A DNA stretch of 64,000 bases from Gamarada debralockiae. Its lineage: Eukaryota > Ascomycota > Leotiomycetes > Helotiales > Hyphodiscaceae. Position 1 is the stretch's first letter, and the number at the start of each line of letters is the position of its first letter. Below, piece after piece: positions 11,493 to 24,817 of this stretch. The position numbers and the translations under genes are program-made. The stretch is taken from assembly GCA_002803225.1 (NCBI GenBank), contig NXFV01001363.1, positions 1 to 64,000 on the forward strand. Direction: 5' to 3'. The notes under the pieces were generated by a model. It was not told where the DNA came from, searched no databases, and saw nothing but the letters and a program-made list of their open reading frames with translations.

Positions 11493-12686
11493 ATGGCTCC
11501 TCCGCAACATCTACAAATTATCAACCCATGCTACTCTCGCGGCGACAATGTTTTATTCAGTCAATTCCCAATGCTCCCGCTAGAGCTCCGACTACGCATT
11601 TGGCAAGCCACAGTAGAACAGCATCGTTTGCTAGAAGTTGAGATACAATCTTCCTCGGACTCTGGGGATACTCCTCTATATTCGACTACAAACACCCTCA
11701 ACAACTTGATCAGCGGCCGGAACTACTCTACTATTGTGCAAGGCTATCGCCTGCATAGTAAGCTATTATACATAAATCGCGAGTCACGAGAAGTAGCACT
11801 CCGATTCTACCGCGTACATATTCCATGCTACCTCCAAACGTCCAAAGATAGGATCAAGAGGACTATAAAGACATTTCTCTACTTTAATCCCGAATGTGAC
11901 TTTATACACCTTAGTGCATTTGGGCCAAGACACCCTTTTGTCGACTTCCTCCATGATCTCAAGGCCTATGACCCACAAGATATTGGACTCCTTAATTTAG
12001 CCCTAGACAGTAACGGCATGACCCATCTACATTCCTTGACGAACGTTTCCGAAGCCGCAGCAAAAGCGTCTCTCATCGCTTCTCTATCGCAATTGCAGCA
12101 GCTCATCTGGATAGCACATTCTCATGGTGGGCGCGGGGTCATAGGAATATTACATGGTTTCCAGGGCGTCGGAGTCCAATTCAACCACTCGATCCCCATA
12201 AAGTCTCTTAGGCCATCCTTTAACCTCTTGAGACGTGACCCAAGACCAGTCGGTCCAGAGTTAAAGTACGTTATGACGGCAAGCTCTGATCCGCGGATGA
12301 TGCGCGTGAAGTGGCGAGAGCTGCTACAGAGGTGGCAAATCCGTCAAATGCAATCAATCAAGGAGCGGGTCCTTTTCGCCTACGAACCTCCCTCCTACGA
12401 CCAGCAGGTCTATGATATCAGGACAGCGAATAAATTCTTGAAGAAGGAAGAAGCGAATTGGCTAAGGGCCCAACAACAATGGAAGGGGTTAGTCAGGAAA
12501 TTCGCAGGAAAGGTACCACCAATTGAGGGCCCAGAGGAGCTTGCGAAAGCTGTGAGACCAGCTATTGGGTTCTGGTTATTTCCTGCTGAGGCGCTTGGAG
12601 GCCTTGATGGAGATATATCAGGGATGAAGAAGGTGTTTGATTTGACGGGCCACTGGCCAGAGCTAGCATTATCGTATCTTCCTTAG
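11493..12686 (+). CDS. 2EXR-domain protein
   Basis: A 397-residue single-exon protein. The N-terminal block FPMLPLELRLRIWQATVEQH followed by INRESREVALRFYRV matches the fungal 2EXR domain (named for its conserved EXR motifs, here ELRLRIW and ESREVAL). This is a very expanded fungal family of unknown molecular function, distantly F-box-like. The remainder is basic and helical (MRVKWRELLQRWQIRQMQSI) without a recognised domain. It starts at the first ATG after a CT-rich leader. Its neighbours are not functionally linked. Confidence 0.85.
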   Translation: MAPPQHLQIINPCYSRGDNVLFSQFPMLPLELRLRIWQATVEQHRLLEVEIQSSSDSGDTPLYSTTNTLNNLISGRNYSTIVQGYRLHSKLLYINRESREVALRFYRVHIPCYLQTSKDRIKRTIKTFLYFNPECDFIHLSAFGPRHPFVDFLHDLKAYDPQDIGLLNLALDSNGMTHLHSLTNVSEAAAKASLIASLSQLQQLIWIAHSHGGRGVIGILHGFQGVGVQFNHSIPIKSLRPSFNLLRRDPRPVGPELKYVMTASSDPRMMRVKWRELLQRWQIRQMQSIKERVLFAYEPPSYDQQVYDIRTANKFLKKEEANWLRAQQQWKGLVRKFAGKVPPIEGPEELAKAVRPAIGFWLFPAEALGGLDGDISGMKKVFDLTGHWPELALSYLP

Positions 12687-14900
12687 CTTTGTGAGTAACA
12701 TAGCAGAATGTCTGGCAAGACGCTAGGAGAAAAGAAACAAGACACAATGATTTATTCTGCTCCTGCTTTTCGTTCTGACGTAGATTAGAAGTGTGGGGAA
12801 CTCGCTAGTAGCTGGAAGAGAAGAGAGAAATGCGATTGTACTTGTAGTGTAAGGAAGGAGGACGAAGAACAATCCTTCTTCAAGCTCATCGCTGCTAGTG
12901 AAAGCTAATCCAGGTGTATCATCAGCTTCTATCAAACCAATAGCAACTGACTAGTATATTCCCCCCCCCGCCCCCATCTTTGAAGAATTCCTGGAGTTGT
13001 GAAACGAGTTGTGGTACACTTGTTGATAGATTGTGGCAAGCAATGTTTAGGAGGTCTCGCTTCTAGACAAGATAAAGTCACTCTCGGTCAGTTAGAACTA
13101 CTTCTTCAAAGCCCAGGAAACTGGTCAAAGTAGTGCATCATACCCTTATCAAACCAGACTTTGTCTCTGGCAATCACAGATATCACAAGTCGATTTATGA
13201 GCGTTGGATCAGCGATAAAACCCGAGATTTTGGTGTTGATTTGTACGTTCCATTTTTTGATGCGGACAAAGTCGCATGTTTGGTTGGTGTAGAGTGTTCT
13301 CCACCCAGGGAGCGTTAAAAGTTGACGATTTCTGGTTAGATGGGTGAGGAGACCTAAGAAGACCTGAGCCGAAGCTGAGCCGGGTCTGAACCGTCCTGAG
13401 TAAAGGCGGCATGGGGTCATGTGAGCCTAAGGGTTGGGAGGTATCGAGATTCCGGTCAGGAAACAGGTTGTAATCTACATCAACTCAGACTGGTCTCCTC
13501 TTCAAGAGCCACAGCTGCCTAATCTCGTCCCGCAGCTGAAAGATAAGGGCGTCTTTATTATATACCAGTCAGCTTCATCAATCAACGAAATCGATTTGAC
13601 GAAATATACACCTTTGTTCAATGCCATCGTTCTGAGAGACTATATCTACGGTGCCGTAGGCAGCCTACACGGTCGAGCCAATTGGAAATCGAAGGGTAAG
13701 CCTGCCAATGAATGGGCCATAAGCGGTGGCGCTGTCAACGAGTTGCGTAAATTATCGCCGAAACTCTTTCCCTCGTCCGTTGTGCTATTTATTGGCGACA
13801 TTAAAGTCGAAGGCAAAGACGAGAGTGCGGCGGAGGTCCGATGATTTCATACAGAGGTTGCTGTGGATGTGGTAAAGGCTCTCAAGGATCTTCTGCAAAT
13901 GCGATTGTCGGTTTAAAGGAGGGGTTAATGCGGTTGCGAAAGACAGTATATGTTGTTCCTACACAAATGTATCCCGCAGTGCTAGAAGTCTAACTTTGTT
14001 CTCAATATATTAAAGCGGAGCACAAGAAGATAGCACGTGAAAGACGACGAAAGAACGTGTTTTTGGATTTCGGCTATCCTTCACTCGACCGGTTTTTGCG
14101 CAGTACTCAGTCATATTGTATTATAAACTATTTTGATTAAAAATTAAAAAATTAAGTAGAAATTTACTATAGATTTACTTATATATAAAAATGTTTCAAA
14201 TTAGAAGTGTTGTTAAAGAGTTATAGAGATCTTCACTTCCGGCACGTGATTGTACATAACAATTCATGCCCCCCCAAAAAACCCTTCATAGGGCTTGAAA
14301 CGAACGGTTCTGCCTTCACAAGTTGAATCGATTGATTTAAAAGATCAAAAGATCACACTAAGCTGTACCTCGCTATTTGTCTTTCGTAAATATCCACGTG
14401 ATAGCTATTGATCAGGAATGCAGCCTTCGGTGAAGCCGGCGTGCATTAGCCTTATCTTAGCTTATTCATCCTACCTTCCCTGCAGAGGTAAGAAGTCCCT
14501 CTCGTCCGTTGCAGCTTCCTCCATCCTCCACACCGCTTACCTTGTTCTCTTACGTTGGACGAGAGAATAGAAATCTGTATTTCTACCTCTTCTTCAATTT
14601 ACGTATTAAACTATCAGAATTGGCACTGGTGCGGAGAAATGAAGATCAGCTGGTCGCGTGACAATAGCTTCCTAAACGGCTCATAGTTCGATCCAGACCC
14701 TTGTCGACAGAATCCTCTGCTTTTTCCACTTCAAAATTCTTCAACTGCTTCTCACAAAAACTCAAAAGCTCCGCAGACTTGGCATGTACCAGCAAAATCT
14801 TTAGCCATACCTCTACTGTTGTCGCCATAGCAACATTACCGGATCGAGAAGCCCGCGCAACATATGACATCCTCTTCCGGAAGCAATCCGCCAACACATC
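12687..14900. other. Mostly non-coding stretch with one orphan open frame
   Basis: About 2.2 kb with a C-run at 12961-12977, an AT-rich patch at 14120-14200 and a second C-run near 14270. An uninterrupted frame at 13434-13844 (+) has no ATG and no methionine beyond its TTG opening; it encodes VVIYINSDWSPL and FNAIVLRDYIYGAVGSLHGR. I do not recognise it. It could be an internal exon or a relic. Confidence 0.3.
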
Positions 14901-16868
14901 ATGGATACCGAACGCAACAGTGAAAAGAACGCTGATACCGACAGATTAGCTCATCTAGGAAAGAAGCAAGTGCTCAAACGACGATTCGGCTTCATCTCAA
15001 TCTTCGGATTCGCTGTTTGTGAATTGATCACGTGGGAAACTGTTCTTGCCCTATTCAGTCAAGGATTCAACAATGGAGGACCCGCAGGCCTCGTCTATGG
15101 CTTTCTGATTGCATGGCTGTCAACACTGTCAGTTTATACAGTTATTTCAGAGCTGGCTTCTATGGCTCCCATCGCTGGCGGTCAATATTACTGGGTCAGT
15201 CTAGTTCTCTGAGCACTATTTCCTACTTCGGACGTCTCGCAAGTTTTCAACTTTGTATGCATATCTTAAGAGTAGACGACTGAGAGACATTGCCACAACT
15301 CCAGATTTGTATTATTCAGAAATACTGACTCTGAAACTTTGGCCTCTAGGTCTACATGCTCGCGCCTCCTCGCTACAAGATATTCTCGAGCTACATTATT
15401 GGTTGGCTCACGTCACTTGCCTGGATTGCAACGGTAGCTACAGAATCAATATTTGCTGGAACGATGATTCAAGGTCTGATAATTCTGGACTACCCGGAAT
15501 ACGTTTCAAAGCAATGGCAAGGCACCCTCTTGGCCTGGCTGGTCATTGCAGTTGCCATATTCATCAATGTCATCATTCCGGGTCTCTTGCCGAAATTCGA
15601 AACGTTCATCTTGGTATTCCATATCGCCGGGTTCATTGCCATCTTGTCAGTGCTCTGGGTCTATTCACCGCATGGATCTGTTGCCTTTGTATTCACCACG
15701 AGTCTGAACGAGGGAGGTTGGCCAACTCAAGGACTTTCTTACTGCGTTGGCTTCCTTGGAAATGTCGCAACTTTCGTTGGAGCAGACGCCAGCGTGCATA
15801 TGGCTGAGGAAATTTCCAACGCAGCACTCAATATTCCGAGAGCAATCTGTGGAAGCATGATCAGTAAGGACCATCGGATCTTTGATTTCTAACCTCTTCG
15901 CTCTCAATCATGTTTCCCTGGCAAAATACTGACTCTCCGGTGATCCAGTGAATGGCCTCATCGGATTCGCCATGATGCTCACACTCCTTTTTTGCCTGGG
16001 AGACGTGGAGAAAGTTCTCAATGGGGACACCGACTTTCCGTTCATCCAGATCTTTGCCGACAGCGTGAATAACATCGCAGGGGCAACAGCCATGGCCGCC
16101 ATTGTCTTGGCTCTTACCTGGGCTTGTGCCATCGGTATCACAACGACAGCCTCAAGAATGACATGGTCGTTTGCTCGGGACCGAGGAACCCCTTTCTCCA
16201 AATTTATCAGCAAGGTCGAACCACGCACACGAGTTCCTGTCATCGCTGTCGGAGTTGTGACCCTTTTCGCTTGCCTTTTGACTCTTATCTACGTCGGCTC
16301 CTACACAGCATTCAACGACGTGATCTCCCTGACAATCACTGGCTTCTATGGCTCATACTTCCTTCCGTCCGCATTTCTTCTCTACCATCGCATCAAAGGA
16401 CATGTCGCGCCAGCTGGCACTGAAGCTGAAGATCTCCAATTGGATCCCGAGACAAACTTCCCCCCTGGACCATCTCGCGACATTTTTGCAACAGCAGACA
16501 AGACCAAGGAAGCTGAGGGCGAAAAAGACGACGGAATCATGCCTGCAGCTGCATCAAATGCCGATATCGAGGAAGGTGTTGCTCAGGCTCAGTTGATTTG
16601 GGGACCGTGGCACATTCCAGGACTTCTTGGCATCATTAACAACGCCTACGCATGCTTGTACATGATATTTGTGATTTTCTGGAGCGTGTGGCCCCCTTCA
16701 ACACCTGTTGATGCCACGACGATGAATTACAGCGTCCTTGTTACAGGAGGCGTGATCATATTCAGCATCGTCTGGTATTGGATTCGAGGCAGAAGGGAGT
16801 ATAAGGGACCATTGATTGATGATGAGGTGAAGGCTGTGATGCGAGTGGGGTCCATTGTGGCTATATAA
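14901..16868 (+). CDS. Amino-acid permease of the APC superfamily (GABA/choline permease type)
   Basis: Three exons joined as 14901-15194, 15350-15863 and 15949-16868, giving 575 residues. Introns are 155 bp (gtcagt...ctctag) and 85 bp (gtaagg...atccag). The N-terminus KKQVLKRRFGFISIFGFAV and the following WETVLALFSQG, GGPAGLVYGF and SMAPIAGGQYYWV blocks are typical of fungal GABA/choline-type permeases (Uga4/Hnm1 group), which carry amino acids or choline with protons across the plasma or vacuolar membrane. About 12 hydrophobic segments are visible. SRMTWSFARDRGTPFS is the conserved cytoplasmic motif of this group. The acidic segment around residues 440-480 between late TMs is longer than I would expect. 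The substrate cannot be assigned from sequence. Confidence 0.88.
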
Positions 16869-17287
16869 AGTGCTGGACAGAGCACGTTTCAGAAGTTGAG
16901 GTGTTTTGGAGGAGCAGGTTGGAGTTGGATCGAGGTTGAGCTTCATCGAATCGGTCGGGTCAAGCAGTCAACACTTGATGAGTGGCGAAGCGGATTTGAT
17001 TTCAAAGTCGATGGTTTCAATAGATTCAATTGTTCATTCAGGACTGATAAGTCTTCTGTTTTGGTGACTTGTAACTCTTTGAATTATATATTCTAGAATC
17101 ACGTGCACCGTTTTTGTTTCATCAAGAATTTCCTCATACATAATCGCTCAAAAGCTCCCAAATGAGATCGCCAATCAGTTCCAAAACGCCCCCTACCCCC
17201 AAGGTAATATATACAAAGCTTTGCTCTTGTCTTCCTCTATTCATCATCCGCACGGCGGACGACTACTCTCACAACCCCTCATCCCTT
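16869..17287. other. Convergent intergenic
   Basis: Shared 3' region between the permease (+) and the Egh16-like gene (-). No gene seen. Confidence 0.4.
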
Positions 17288-18243
17288 CTAAGCCGCGGAT
17301 TTGCTTCCCTTCTTGCTAGTGCTAGCAGCAGCCTCTGTAGTCGCAGCAGAGGTAGTATTGCTGGCAGTGCCAGCCATCTGCATAGCAAACACACCACCGA
17401 AAGGACCAGCTGGGTTAGGATTTGCCATCTTAACGAGACAGACGTTCGACATGCCCCCAACTGTGCCAGTGCAGGTCGTGCCGGCTGGGATTTGAACGGT
17501 AAATGGCTGTTGAAAATTAATCAGCACCGGTCCAACCACCTTCGTGAAGTCCAGAGGCGGAAGGCAGAGGAAGGGACTTACAAAATCCTTGTTGACATTT
17601 TGAGCACGCTTCATCAACCCCGTCCTCACCATAATCGCCGAAGCCCAGCGACGGGCTTTAGGGACTTGGCCAGAAGGCGAGATTTCGCCGAAATTGCCAG
17701 GAACTTGGGTAGTAACATCTGCCTTGGTACCAGAGGCGAAGGCACCGGTGCCGGTTGAGTCAACGATGGCTGTGACATTCTATGTTAGTCTGCGAGGGGA
17801 ACTTTCGCAGTGGAGACTTACCCGTGTAAGGACCCGCACCATCCGTGGTGACAATATGCAGGGTTCCGCTCAAGCTCCCGCCTTGGCTAACCTGAGGCAC
17901 GGTGGAGCCGGACTGTGCGACTACAGCTGACATCATGCTGAGAGTGTTCTGGCCTTGACCTTCGGTTTTTCCAAGTCCATCGGAGGCAGCGTTGAGTTTG
18001 TTGAAAACCGTAGTGTCAACTTCAGTTTTGGAGTTGGGTCCTGCGCCTGGGACAACACCTCCTTGTATGCCCAAAGCTGTGGTATTTCCTCCTGCATCAC
18101 CGGTCTATTGAGGTAGTTAGTTTTAACACAAGCCAGGGTAAGAGGGTAGAAGAAGGGGAGCGACATACGACGACAGAGACCTTGCCGTGAGCGGCGACGA
18201 GAGGGGAAGCTGCCAGAGCAAGAATGAGAACGTTGGCGAGCAT
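17288..18243 (-). CDS. Egh16-like secreted protein
   Basis: Four exons on the minus strand, 18243-18169, 18104-17822, 17769-17582 and 17506-17288, giving 254 residues; introns are 64, 52 and 75 bp, all GT...AG. A signal peptide (MLANVLILALAASPLVAA) is followed directly by His-Gly. Blocks such as NTLSMMSAVVAQSG, LHIVTTDGAGPYTAIVDST, PFTVQIPAGTTCTG and AGPFGGVFAMQ match the Egh16/GEgh16 family first described in powdery mildew and in appressoria (Gas1/MAS3), an extracellular protein of uncertain biochemical function linked to plant or insect infection. The C-terminal tail is Ser/Thr/Ala/Lys-rich. The in-frame upstream ATG was rejected because it would bury the signal peptide. Confidence 0.87.
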
Positions 18244-18418
18244 TTTGAGAATGTTTAAGTGAAACTTTAAGATTGAAATCAAAGGGTATTAGAATGGAGA
18301 ATGTATATATCCCAATGAATCCAGTTCACGGGGTCTTGAAGTGAATGTGAGGAAGTAGTGAACTGTGAGCTGAATGATTGTTGATGATGATGTTGATCTT
18401 GGCTGGCAGCTTGGCATC

Positions 18419-18426
18419 TTATATAG
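18419..18426 (-). promoter_or_regulatory. TATA-like box upstream of Egh16-like gene
   Basis: The plus strand cttatata reads TATATAAG on the minus strand, about 175 bp before the start codon. A second TATA-like run lies near 18303-18310. Assignment is by sequence only. Confidence 0.3.
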
Positions 18427-21400
18427 TTGAGGCCAAACACCACGACTTCGAGGTCACTTGATCTTTGCAGACGTCGATTCGTCCATACCTTCAGATGCCG
18501 AGACGTCCAGTGAACTCGTTTCGAGTTTTGCCTGTTTAGACTGGTTTTCGAGTTTCAAATCGTGGCTCAGACTGTCCGATAGAGGTTCAGAGGAACTTCA
18601 TGGAGACGCATTGGTCCCCATATTTCGAATAGTGATGCCCAGGAGTTGAAGTTGAAAGAATTGACGATAGAAGAAACTTGATTGATAAGATGAAGCTTGT
18701 CGTGAGACGAAGTGATCTTCAGATGTCGCACCGAGGAGCATGGGACAACCAAGTCAGGAAGATGCGACAGGACTCCACCTGGCCTGTGCCTCCTCGAGAC
18801 TTCGAGAGCAGACCCAGAATTACAGACATGTAACTCACAGCCGCAAAGACGTAAGCGCTTCAACTTGCACCAAAGCTTGAGAGAAAGGAGTGGGGAAAGC
18901 TTCATGTTTGAAGTCAGAAACGAGCATGGTCAGGCACAGACCGAAGTAGTGGAGGCCTGAAAGTGCAACCGAGACCCTCTTTCATGATTTCATCGGCAGA
19001 ACCCAAAATGTGGAGAATACGAGATCGCCCAGGAAGTGGGTGATCAAAGCGATCTGGTGGATCAATGAACACGGACGTTGACTTGATTCCGTATCAGCCT
19101 CACGATCTGTTTCACCCCTATAAGCGAATACCCTCAACCTTTGAGATGATGATGGATAAAACAACGCATTTTGTGTCAAAAGGCTTGTCGAGCGTGGCGC
19201 AGCGTCTCAACTTGCTTTCCCTCACGAACATCAACGCTGTCAGAACCGGACTCGGATTTTCGGCACTAAGCGAAGTGGTTGGGTCAGGAGGCGATATGAT
19301 TGAGCTGCCGTTTTGTCGATCGTAAAAACATGCACGAAAAGGTGCATACCCGCAATGGAAACCCAGTCTCACATCCTGCAAACCCCAATGTCGATCTGCC
19401 GATTCGGGAATATTTGCGATCGCCGTGACAAACTTCCGGCTCCTGGCCTTGTTTTTGGCCTTCGTCGCGAAAAGGCGTTGAGTGATTGAACAGCCACCGT
19501 AGATTGAAACTTTCCTTGCATCAAGATCATCCCCTGGGTAGAATCGGAGCGTAGCTAGAGGTTGATTGCTCATATGGAGATAATTTTTGTGATTCCGAGG
19601 TGTTGACTTCAAGCTCGAATCAGAGGACAATTTGAGCAATTCTTCCCCCCGCCGTTGTCTGTTTGACTTGACACGCATGGCGACCTCTCCATCTCGTATG
19701 TTTTGAATCTTCTCAGGCAACATGTGCCTCAATCATCTCTTATAGACACGTCCTCTTTACGATCATTGAGAACACCTGCGAGCATGGGAGGGTATCAAGG
19801 TAATGGCGAGGATGTAAGATCAAGGGACGAAGAAATAGTTTCAATTAAGTGTAAGCCATCATGGAATTCCTGGTATGTCATATAGCCCATTGTGATGGGA
19901 AAGCCACTCCGCCCCAAACTATCGTCTCCACTTACTTTCGAATCACTTCTGACTTTTATGTCCGCAGAAGATTCATACAAAGCTCCAACCCTACTTAAGT
20001 CGTGTCCTTAACACTAGACAGTTCCTTGATCCTTACATTGAAATAACCGAATGAATATTTGCAAGAGGATTACATACTCTAAGTCCATCCAGTTACCCTG
20101 GAGCTGGAGCAGTATGGCCGCATCTCGAGCAGCTGGGCTATCGGACACTGACCCGTTCAAACATGTGAAGTGTCCAGCGACATGCAGTTCACTTGATTGT
20201 CACGAAAGTGCTTTCTCCTCTCCGTAACACGGAGAATACAGAGCAAAGGAAAAGTAGTAAGTGGCAACAGTTGATCTGAATTCCTCCACGTCGGATTCCG
20301 TCGTGGATCACGTGGGCGCGACTGTTCAGCCTTCACTTTGCAATTGCTGGTTGGACGTCCGGAGGCTTGCCTATGGGGAATGAGCTGGGCTGTGCAGGAA
20401 GGCTCAAGGCTGAAATACCCCTGTCACGTTTTTCGATAGTCTGAGTGCTAATGATTCCCGCCGCCCCCACCCCCCATTAACCACCAAACTTCATGACTTT
20501 ATCTCAACCAAACTACGAAATTGTCTTGCCGACGCCTATCTCCTCAGGGTCGGGGGAACCCCTTACCCCCATTTCGTCGGGCTTAAGAGCGGTCTTTTTC
20601 ATAGAAGAAGTAATTGATGGCAGTTGATGCCTGAAAAATCAATGTTAAGGCGTGGAGTCAAAAATTTGGTGTAAGGGGGGCGGAATCATTAGCCAGTCTG
20701 AGTGCAGGGTCTCGAATCGGATCTTGCCATTCACAAATTTAATCTTAAGACTAAGGAGAATGCGGGGGAGTCGAGCTCATGGGGGTCTCGATTTTCAAAT
20801 CCGGGAAATGATTACCGAAGAAGCAGGAAGCAGGATTCGTAAGATATTGAGAACTGCCGACCCTAATAATGAAGCTTAAATCCTCTGTCGGGACAGTAGG
20901 GCTGAAGGTTACCAAGAAGATGCACGATGCAGGAGAGCCCTTGAGCAACTTCAGCTTTGACATTGAAGTGTAGGCCGTGTGCGACGCCACCACATGCAAA
21001 CTCGTCGCAAGCAGACGCCTCCTTTTCGAGGGATCCTCTTAAATAGAGGCAATAACAGTAGTGGCTTGGCCGCAGGCCAGTCGGCAGTCTGCTGGGTATT
21101 CCCCGGTGGCCTGCGGACTGTAGAAAGCCAATGGGCCCTAAAAACTTTAAAACCTTACCAGTATCCGTTCGACATAGAGTCGAGGCTAGGGGAGTAATCA
21201 CATACGAGGGGAATCTTGGCTGTCAAATTGCCCAAAGATGTCACCATGCCAAGGTTTGTCGCTATTTCCAGCGGTGAAGATGAATTATCCATATCTTAGG
21301 AGAGGATCGACGCTAAGTGTTAGGCTTTGAGGGACTTGAGGCCACGACCCCTTTTCCACCTCGCTGGAAGGATTGCAAGAAACCTGTATTTGAGACAGCA

Positions 21401-21986
21401 TTGACTGTAATATCTCCGTGGGGGGTGTAGCCGTTTTTTCCTTCAGTGCTTGGATGGAGGCGCCATCCCTGGAAGACAAGCTGAACTATCTTGTCGCTAT
21501 CATTAGAAGATATGTGCACTGTGTGTAGTCGTGACTCAGGCTCTTGCTTGGCGGCTTTCCAATTAACTTGTCGAGGATAGTATCATTATTTCTCATTCCC
21601 ACTGCCCTGAATCCTTTGTTTATCAAGGCAATTGTCCTGTACAGAGGAAGTAACGACGTTTTGCCCCCAGTCGAAGATTGGAGTGCCGTGTTGGGATAGC
21701 CCAATCGCTGCTCTAGCGCTAACGCGGTTTCCCCCCCCAAGTACTTGCGAGTCCTCACGAAATGAGTTCGTACACCTCGTCGTCGCAATACCCTCGAGAC
21801 ATTGTCGTCAAACAACAAACAGACAGCCCATCGTCGCCATATGCGCGTTGCGTGGCATACTCCAACGTCGGTGGTGGTGTAAGACGAGACTCTCAACAAG
21901 ATTCCAATCAACACTGCGCGCTGGAGAATCCCACGGCGTTCTCCATCCCAGAACGGCAACATCCGGCGCATTCACGGTTTGCGAGA
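18427..21986. other. Long gene-poor stretch
   Basis: About 3.6 kb. On the minus strand at 18567-18905 a frame contains LWCKLKRLRLCGC and VVPCSSVRHLKITSS, which looks like leucine-rich F-box remnants but is too short to call. Another long minus-strand frame at 19118-19732 is unrecognised. The right end holds the leader of the Zn2Cys6 gene, in which the coding frame stays open from an upstream ATG at 21762. Confidence 0.3.
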
Positions 21987-24817
21987 ATGCCTCAGAAACG
22001 CAGCGCGTCCGATGATTCAAATGGTACTCCAGCCAAACAGATCAAGACTGAGCATCCAGAAGAGTTCTCAAATGCTGTGAAGAAGCGACTGCAATCGTCC
22101 TCCAGGACTGGTCAGGCTTGCGACCGCTGCAAGGTGAGCTCGCCCCTCCACCGTGTCCAGAATCAGCAAAGATTGAACCAAAGAACTAATTGCCTCTGCA
22201 GATTCGGAAAATTCGATGCGATGGACTTCCAGGAGGATGTTCACCATGTCTGCAGAACAATACAGAATGTCGGACGACCGATCGGATTACGGGTCGAGCG
22301 ACATCTCGGGGTTATGTCGAGGGACTCGAACAACAGAATCGCGACCTGCAACTCCGAGTACAGGAATTGGAACAGCGATTTGCACGAAATGGGGTTGATG
22401 TGAAGACTCAAAATGGATACCAAAATGCGAATTACGAATATACCCAAGCGTTGTCGAATGTTCAACGCCCATCATACAGTCCCTCTACGGAGTATCCCCC
22501 GGCTAGAGATGCTTTGGCAGCTCAGCAGCCAGAGACAAACATGTTTCGAGCTCTGCCAACCTTTCGTGCAGGATGTACAGGAGACAACTATCTAGGTGTA
22601 TCGCCTGGCAACTCCAATTTGAGCTCGATCAAAGGCACTGCTCTGTCCATACTTGGGATGGAGATTGATATTGCCGACTTCGACTCACTGGATATGGATG
22701 AGCCAGACGCGTCTGTCTTTCATCCACAGCTATACAACAAATCTTACCAAGCATTCTTGCAATCTGCACTCAATATCAACCCAAGAATCGAGAAGGTCGA
22801 ATTACCGTCAAGAAGCGATGGTTTGATGTATGCCCAATGGTACTTTCGCCTAGTGAACCCATATCTTCCGCTCCTTCACAAGGCAACGTTCATGAAGCTG
22901 GTAAGTCGAGAATCTGCATAGCCACTCAGTCACTAATTATCACAGTTGACCCGCATTTACGATGATCGAAGCTTCCAGCCTACCACTGCAGAAACCGTGA
23001 TGGTCCACATGGTGTTTGCTATCATGTTCTTCCAATACGCCGTCCGGAATTGGGAAGATGCAACACAACACGCCAATCTTAACAACCAGTCAAACTTGCA
23101 CTACCATTACTCTCTCAGTATGTTCTACCAGTTATCATGCAGTCACACAATTCAAGATGTCCAAGCCTTGGCAATGATTTGTGCACATCTTCGAAATTTC
23201 CCAAAGCCAGGTGCAAGCTGGATGTTAGCTCAAACGACAATGGCATTGGCAATTGAACTCGGTTTACATCGATCATCGAAGAGATGGGCGCCTGATGCTA
23301 TGCCGAACCCTCTCGACATTGAGATGCGGAAGCGCACATTCTGGGGATTGCTAGTGATTCATGTTGCTCTGAGTGGCAAGCTGGGTCGGCCAATGCCCTT
23401 TAGAATGGAAGATTTCGATGTCGAGATCCCCGAACCAATTGACGACGACTTGCTCTCCGAAAATGGACTCGATACTTCCAGACCAGGAAAATGTCTTCAC
23501 GTAATTGGTCTGCAGGCGTTCCGATTGCTGCCATTATACATGGAATTATACAGTACGATTTATGCTGTTCGACGGCTACCAGAAAACTACGTATCAGAAG
23601 TCAATGCCTTGGAGGCAAAATTACGCGCCTGGAAGGAAGGCTTGCCCGCGGATTTGGTCAAGGGAGAGGCCGCTGAGAATGAGCAGGAAGGACGTGTCTT
23701 TGCTCTCTACTCTCAAGTCTGGGCCCTTGAATTTCGACTGCTTGTTCGTCATCCCTCGGTCTCGTTGACTAATGACGCTGCGTTCAATGCCGAGAGTATG
23801 AGAATTTGCGTGGAATCCTCCCGACAAATGCTCGGTGTGGTACGGCAACTGCAGAAGTTGAAGAGCCTTGATACAACTTGGTACAATAGTGCTGTTTATG
23901 TCATGGCAATCACGACAACTCTCTTCGCACAGTGGGATAAGCGAAGTGAGATATCAGCAGCTGATTTGGCGGCCCTCAGAGAAGAAATGGATATTTGGCT
24001 GGATATCATGGGAGATGTTGGATTGCTCCTGGGTAAGTTCGACTACTCATAATTCCTCAGGACTTCACTAACATGTTCAGGCTCCGGCCCCCGTCTTAGA
24101 GAAGCTGTTCGCGTTGTTACAGATGGAACGCTTGGTCTATTGAGCCGTAGCCTCCCAGCCAAACCTCAGTCCGGCGGATATGTCAATACCCTTGAAGACA
24201 CCAAACCACCACAACGAAAAGCAACTTCCCACGCCACCAATACATTTTCTAGCCCTCCGCAGAACTATGGCTTCGATAATGCCGCCAATAATGGAAACGC
24301 GACCACAACCTCAACTTACACGCCGGCCGATGGACAGCTCACCCATCAACCTACATCCTACCCAGCCGCAACCCAATACTCAACCTATCCCGATTCATCT
24401 AACACATCGGCGATAACCTACACTCCCCAAGAAAATTATGCATCCTACCCGCCCGCTTCCGACGTCGAAGCACCTCTTCTAGCTGCATTCGCTGCTCAAG
24501 CATCGCAAGTAGCACCCAGTAATTGGCATCGACCCAACTCCCATCCCCAACCTGTTTATTCCGGCTCTTCAGCATGGCAACAATGGACTACGACAATGAC
24601 TGGCAACCTCGGACCTAATATCGATTCCCAAGATTGCTACTCTGCAAACGCATTGATGCAGCTTGGTGGAAGAGACTTGAGCAACGGCGAGGGCTCGCAG
24701 ACCAATGTCAGCATTGCGGAATTGACGGCTAATACGGGAGTTTTGGACCACAGCCATCTTGGTCAATCTGGTTCGGGCTTACCTGTCCAGTGGCCGATGA
24801 ATATTTTCGATGGTTGA
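21987..24817 (+). CDS. Zn2Cys6 fungal-specific transcription factor
   Basis: Four exons, 21987-22133, 22202-22900, 22946-24032 and 24081-24817, giving 889 residues; introns are 68, 45 and 48 bp. The Zn2Cys6 cluster is Cys45, 48, 55, 62, 65, 72 (CX2CX6CX6CX2CX6C) and is split by intron 1 after the lysine following Cys48. A coiled-coil dimerisation helix follows (YVEGLEQQNRDLQLRVQELE, about residues 83-102). The central fungal-specific TF domain shows YLPLLHKATF, MALAIELGLHRSSKRW and MRKRTFWGLLVIH. The C-terminal 200 residues are Thr/Ser/Pro/Gln-rich, as in activation regions. It is nuclear and DNA-binding; target genes cannot be named. The start at 21987 was chosen over 21762 because MPQKRSASDDSN fits the family N-terminus. 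Confidence 0.92.

Noticed and set aside
13434..13844. 136-codon open frame as a gene
   Set aside because: No ATG, no internal Met, a stop just upstream, and no recognised family; described only as an orphan frame.
19118..19732. 204-codon minus-strand frame
   Set aside because: No family pattern, and composition looks like non-coding DNA.
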